A DNA stretch of 9,117 nt, from NCBI GenBank assembly GCA_031272565.1, contig JAISTN010000285.1, positions 1 through 9,117 of the forward strand, given 5' to 3'. This DNA comes from Bifidobacteriaceae bacterium (GTDB taxonomy: Bacteria; Actinomycetota; Actinomycetes; Actinomycetales; WQXJ01). Of this stretch, positions 6,280-9,117 are shown one piece after another. Position 1 is the stretch's first letter. Each line of letters opens with the position of its first letter. The notes beneath the pieces are model-generated. The model saw nothing but the letters and a program-made list of their open reading frames with translations, had not been told where the DNA came from and did no database searches. Made by a program: the position numbers and the translations under genes.

Positions 6280-7212
6280 GTGGCAGCCAGCATTACCCGC
6301 AAGCGACGTGGCCGGTTCCGGCGGTACGGTCCACCGCTGCTCCTGATTTCGCCCTCGGTCATACTGATCGGGATCTTTGTCTACGGCCTGATCGGTTCGG
6401 CCTTCCAAACCTCCATGACCAGTGCCCACAGCGCGGCCGAATTCACCGGCAAACAGCCCACCGAGTTTGTCTTCCTGGGCAACTACACGGCCTGGCTGGC
6501 CACCAAGGAAGCCCACCACGCCCTGCTGAACCAGCTCATCTTCACGGCCGTCTTCCTGGGCGGTACGTTGTCGCTGGGCTTCCTGTGGGCCTGGCTGCTG
6601 GACAAGCGGGCCAAGGCGGAAGGCATCTTCCGGTCGGTCTACTTGTTCCCGATGGCCGTTTCAGCGGTGGCCGCCGGCGTGGTCTGGAAGTGGCTGCTGA
6701 ACCCCAACCGGGACGCCAAGGCCTACGGCCTCAACCGGCTGTTCCAAACCCTGGGCCTGGACTTCATGCAGAACTCCTGGTGGACCAAGAACCTGACCTG
6801 GGGCATCGCGGCCATCGCCATGCCCGCCATCTGGCAGATGGCCGGGTACGTCATGGCGCTGTTCCTGGCCGGCTTCCGCGGTATTCCCAACGAACTGCGG
6901 GAAGCCGCCCGGGTGGACGGCGCCAACGAATGGAAGCTGTACCGGCACGTCATCTTCCCCCAGCTTTCGCCGGTGGCCCTGAGCGCCATCATCATCATTG
7001 GCCACATGTCGCTCAAGACCTTCGACCTGATCATGTCGATCTCGAAACACACCAACTACCAGACCAAGATTCCAGCCATTGAGATGTACCGCTACATGGC
7101 GGAGGGTGACTACGCCAACGCCGCCATGGTGGGCGTAGTGCTGTTGTTGATTGTGCTGGTGCTGATCATTCCCTACCTGATCCACACAACCAGGGCGGAG
7201 AAGAACCGATGA
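6280..7212 (+). CDS. Sugar ABC transporter permease, MalF-like first subunit
   Basis: One of two membrane subunits forming the import channel. The 310-residue product has a basic N-terminus (TRKRRGRFRR) and about six membrane segments near 18-40, 86-107, 118-141, 173-198, 230-252 and 280-302. The EAA loop that contacts the ATPase reads EAARVDGANEWKLYRHVIFPQL (208-229), a canonical CUT1 signature. I place the start at GTG 6280 because AGGGGG at 6267-6272 sits seven bases upstream and the product then begins just before the basic/TM1 segment. The frame is open back to 6139, but that would add 47 Gly/Pro/Arg-rich residues encoded by the intergenic stem-loop. The stop overlaps the next gene's start (ATGA), so the permeases are translationally coupled. 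Confidence 0.92.
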   Translation: MAASITRKRRGRFRRYGPPLLLISPSVILIGIFVYGLIGSAFQTSMTSAHSAAEFTGKQPTEFVFLGNYTAWLATKEAHHALLNQLIFTAVFLGGTLSLGFLWAWLLDKRAKAEGIFRSVYLFPMAVSAVAAGVVWKWLLNPNRDAKAYGLNRLFQTLGLDFMQNSWWTKNLTWGIAAIAMPAIWQMAGYVMALFLAGFRGIPNELREAARVDGANEWKLYRHVIFPQLSPVALSAIIIIGHMSLKTFDLIMSISKHTNYQTKIPAIEMYRYMAEGDYANAAMVGVVLLLIVLVLIIPYLIHTTRAEKNR

Positions 7213-8147
7213 GTGCTCTCGACACTGGTGTGGTCAGCCATGGCGTGACCGAATCCCGCGTGGGCCAGCACGGCTTCCCGTGGGGCAAGGCCCTGCGCCA
7301 CCTGCTGCTGATCGTCTTCCTGGCCATTGTGCTGATCCCGGTTTACGTCCTGCTGGTGACATCCTTCAAGACCCAGACCGACGCCCAGCCGGCCCACGCC
7401 TGGCTGCTGCCCAACGAATGGACCCTGGAAAACTGGAAGAAGGCCTGGAATGGGCCCTCGGCGGCCGTGCCCGGTGTGGGCCCGGCCATGATCCGGACCT
7501 TCCAGTTGGTGATTCCTTCCACCATCATTTCGGCCTTCCTGGGGTCGATGAACGGTTACGTGTTGTCGCGCTGGCGTTTCCCGCACGCCAACGCGGTCTT
7601 CACCTTCCTGCTGTTCGGCATGTTCATCCCCTACCAGGCCGTCATGGTGCCGCTCTACCGGCTGGTCCAGTGGCTCAAGCCGGTCACCAGTTGGGTGGAC
7701 GCCCTGCCCACGGTGCCGGACGGGATACCGATCCTGATCTTGCTGCACGTGGTCTATGGCATACCCATCACCACGCTGATCTTCCGCAACTACTACGAGT
7801 CGGTGCCGCAGGAACTGATCGAGGCCGCCCGGGTGGACGGCGCCGGCATGCTGCGCACCTACGCCTCGGTGGTGTTGCCCATCTCCGTGCCCAGCTTTGT
7901 GGTGGTGCTGATCTGGCAGTTCACCTCCGCCTGGAACGACTTCCTGTTCGCCAAGTTCTTTGTGGCCAACCCGGACAAGTCGGTGGTGACCATCGCCTTG
8001 AACAACTTGGCCGGTGGTTCGATCATGTCGGACCACGGCGTGGAGATGGCGGCCGCGTTACTGGCGTCCTTCCCCACGCTGATCATCTATGTCGCCCTGG
8101 GCAAGTACTTCCTGGGCGGCCTGATGGCGGGGTCGGTCAAGGGCTAA
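7209..8147 (+). CDS. Sugar ABC transporter permease, MalG-like second subunit
   Basis: The second channel subunit of the importer, 312 residues, with about six membrane segments near 31-51, 98-121, 127-150, 172-193, 224-246 and 278-300. The first segment is followed by VTSFKT, typical of MalG-type subunits. The EAA loop is EAARVDGAGMLRTYASVVLPIS at 205-226. ATG 7209 overlaps the upstream stop by four bases and has GGAG at 7197-7200, eight bases before it. The gene is intact and ends the cluster: no ATP-binding subunit or sugar-metabolic enzyme follows, because the next gene is on the other strand. In several actinobacteria one multitasking ATPase (MsiK/MalK type) serves many such importers, which would explain the absence. 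Confidence 0.93.
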   Translation: MSALDTGVVSHGVTESRVGQHGFPWGKALRHLLLIVFLAIVLIPVYVLLVTSFKTQTDAQPAHAWLLPNEWTLENWKKAWNGPSAAVPGVGPAMIRTFQLVIPSTIISAFLGSMNGYVLSRWRFPHANAVFTFLLFGMFIPYQAVMVPLYRLVQWLKPVTSWVDALPTVPDGIPILILLHVVYGIPITTLIFRNYYESVPQELIEAARVDGAGMLRTYASVVLPISVPSFVVVLIWQFTSAWNDFLFAKFFVANPDKSVVTIALNNLAGGSIMSDHGVEMAAALLASFPTLIIYVALGKYFLGGLMAGSVKG

Positions 8148-8169
8148 GGCCCGGCGCTGGGTGGCCCAC

Positions 8170-8192
8170 CTGGCCGGCCTACGGCCGGCCAG
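8170..8192. terminator. 10-bp hairpin between convergent genes
   Basis: CTGGCCGGCC (8170-8179) and GGCCGGCCAG (8183-8192) form a perfect 10-bp stem with a TAC loop, 22 bp after the permease stop and 43 bp before the purU end. Its position between converging transcripts fits a bidirectional terminator, although neither side has a T-run. Confidence 0.6.
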
Positions 8193-8195
8193 CCG

Positions 8196-8215
8196 TTGGC
8201 CGCGGGGCCGGCCAA
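8196..8215. terminator. Second hairpin in the convergent gap
   Basis: TTGGCCG (8196-8202) pairs with CGGCCAA (8209-8215) to give a 7-bp stem with a six-base loop, only three bases from the first hairpin. On the minus strand it is the first structure met by transcription leaving purU, so it may serve mainly that gene. Confidence 0.45.
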
Positions 8216-8234
8216 TTGGGTTCCGCGCCCGGAG

Positions 8235-9086
8235 CTACGGGAAAATCACGGTCCTGGAGCCGTTGATCAAGATGCGGTGTTCGGCGTGCCAGCGCACCGC
8301 CCGGGCCAGGGCCCGGCGCTCCACGTCCTCACCCAGCGCGACCAGGTCATCGACCGATGAGGCGTGCGTTACCCGTTCCACGTCCTGCTCAATGATGGGG
8401 CCTTCATCCAGCGCCGCGGTCACGTAGTGGGCGGTCGCGCCAATCAGTTTGACGCCGCGCTGGTGCGCCTGGGCGTAGGGCCGCGCCCCCTTGAAGGACG
8501 GCAGGAAGGAGTGGTGGATGTTGATGGCCCGGCCGGCCAGCGCCTGGCACAGGTTGTCGGAGAGGATCTGCATGTAGCGCGCCAGCACCACCAGTTCCAC
8601 GTCCAGGTCTGCCGCCAACTTGAGGAGGGCCGCCTCGGCCGCCGGCTTGGTGTCGCGGGTGACCGGAATGTGGTGGTAGGGCACGCCGTAGAACTGGGCC
8701 ACCGAGCGCAGGTCCTCATGATTCGAAACCACGGCCACAATCTCGATCGGCAGGCGTTCTTGCTGCGAGCGGTAGGCCAGGTCATGCAGGCAGTGGGCAG
8801 CCTTTGACACCATGATGACGGTGCGCATCGGCCGGCCCACCGTGTCCAAAGCCCAAGACATGGCAAACCGGGCGGCCACCGGGGTCAAGGCCTGTTCCAA
8901 GGTCGCGCGGTCGCAATCGGCCATCGCCTGGACCCGCATGAAGAACCAGTTGGAGACCGGGTCGCCGTACTGTTGGGACTCGGTAATGTTGCCGCCAGCG
9001 GAGGCCAAAGCCCCGGTGACGGCGTGGACAATGCCGGGCTGGTCCGGGCAGGACAGGGTCAGTACCCAATGCGTAGACACGCCCAC
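8235..9086 (-). CDS. purU: Formyltetrahydrofolate deformylase
   Basis: Hydrolyses 10-formyltetrahydrofolate to formate and tetrahydrofolate, balancing one-carbon units and supplying formate for purine synthesis. The 283-residue product has an N-terminal ACT domain (about 5-80; SCPDQPGIVHAVTGALASAGGNI at 12-34), which in the family senses methionine and glycine, then a formyltransferase-fold domain from about 87. Catalytic residues are present: N189 and H191 in INIHHSFLPSFKGARPYAQA, and D227 in ALDEGPIIEQD. Length is normal. The start is uncertain between GTG 9086 and an in-frame GTG at 9080, both with weak ribosome sites; family N-termini tolerate either. It converges on the importer operon and probably has its own promoter beyond the window edge. 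No functional link to the sugar genes is apparent. Confidence 0.95.
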   Translation of the reverse strand: MGVSTHWVLTLSCPDQPGIVHAVTGALASAGGNITESQQYGDPVSNWFFMRVQAMADCDRATLEQALTPVAARFAMSWALDTVGRPMRTVIMVSKAAHCLHDLAYRSQQERLPIEIVAVVSNHEDLRSVAQFYGVPYHHIPVTRDTKPAAEAALLKLAADLDVELVVLARYMQILSDNLCQALAGRAINIHHSFLPSFKGARPYAQAHQRGVKLIGATAHYVTAALDEGPIIEQDVERVTHASSVDDLVALGEDVERRALARAVRWHAEHRILINGSRTVIFP

Positions 9087-9117
9087 CAGGTTAGCGCCCG
9101 CCGCCGGTGGGGGCGGG

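Noticed and set aside
1..9117. CRISPR array, tRNA, rRNA or riboswitch
   Set aside because: No regularly spaced direct repeats, no cloverleaf-like segment and no recognisable riboswitch core were seen on either strand.

Overview
The window reads as an ordinary chromosomal segment of a high-GC Gram-positive bacterium, most likely an actinobacterium. The basis is strong G/C bias at third codon positions, GTG starts beside ATG starts, a lipoprotein sugar-binding protein, an LDH-like malate dehydrogenase and a eukaryotic-type dimeric NADP isocitrate dehydrogenase. I cannot place it to genus from sequence alone.

Layout: (1) 85-722, a vapBC toxin-antitoxin pair with overlapping genes and a perfect GGTATAT/ATATACC inverted repeat upstream as a probable autoregulatory operator. 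(2) 872-3191, two TCA-cycle genes in tandem, mdh then icd, separated by 133 bp holding two strong hairpins. (3) 3330-4526, a ROK-family repressor. (4) 4680-8147, a CUT1-type sugar ABC importer: lipoprotein binding protein, a 196-bp gap with a 17-bp stem-loop, then two permeases overlapping by 4 bp. No ATPase is encoded here. (5) 8235-9086, minus strand, purU (formyltetrahydrofolate deformylase), convergent with the permeases across an 87-bp gap with two hairpins.

How the parts fit: the ROK protein is the likely local regulator of the importer, which resembles glucose/mannose-type systems and probably borrows a shared MalK/MsiK-like ATPase from elsewhere. Sugar uptake sits next to malate and isocitrate oxidation, so the block has a central-carbon flavour, but co-regulation of mdh/icd with the importer is not shown. 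vapBC and purU look functionally independent.

No novel gene system is visible: every gene belongs to a known family with key residues intact. The least explained signals are non-coding. The 8-mer GGCCGGCC occurs 12 times by my manual count, 8 of them in the roughly 970 bp of intergenic DNA, mostly as hairpin arms. The stem-loop between binding protein and permeases, and an unusually AT-rich patch before the importer, are the other points worth checking.
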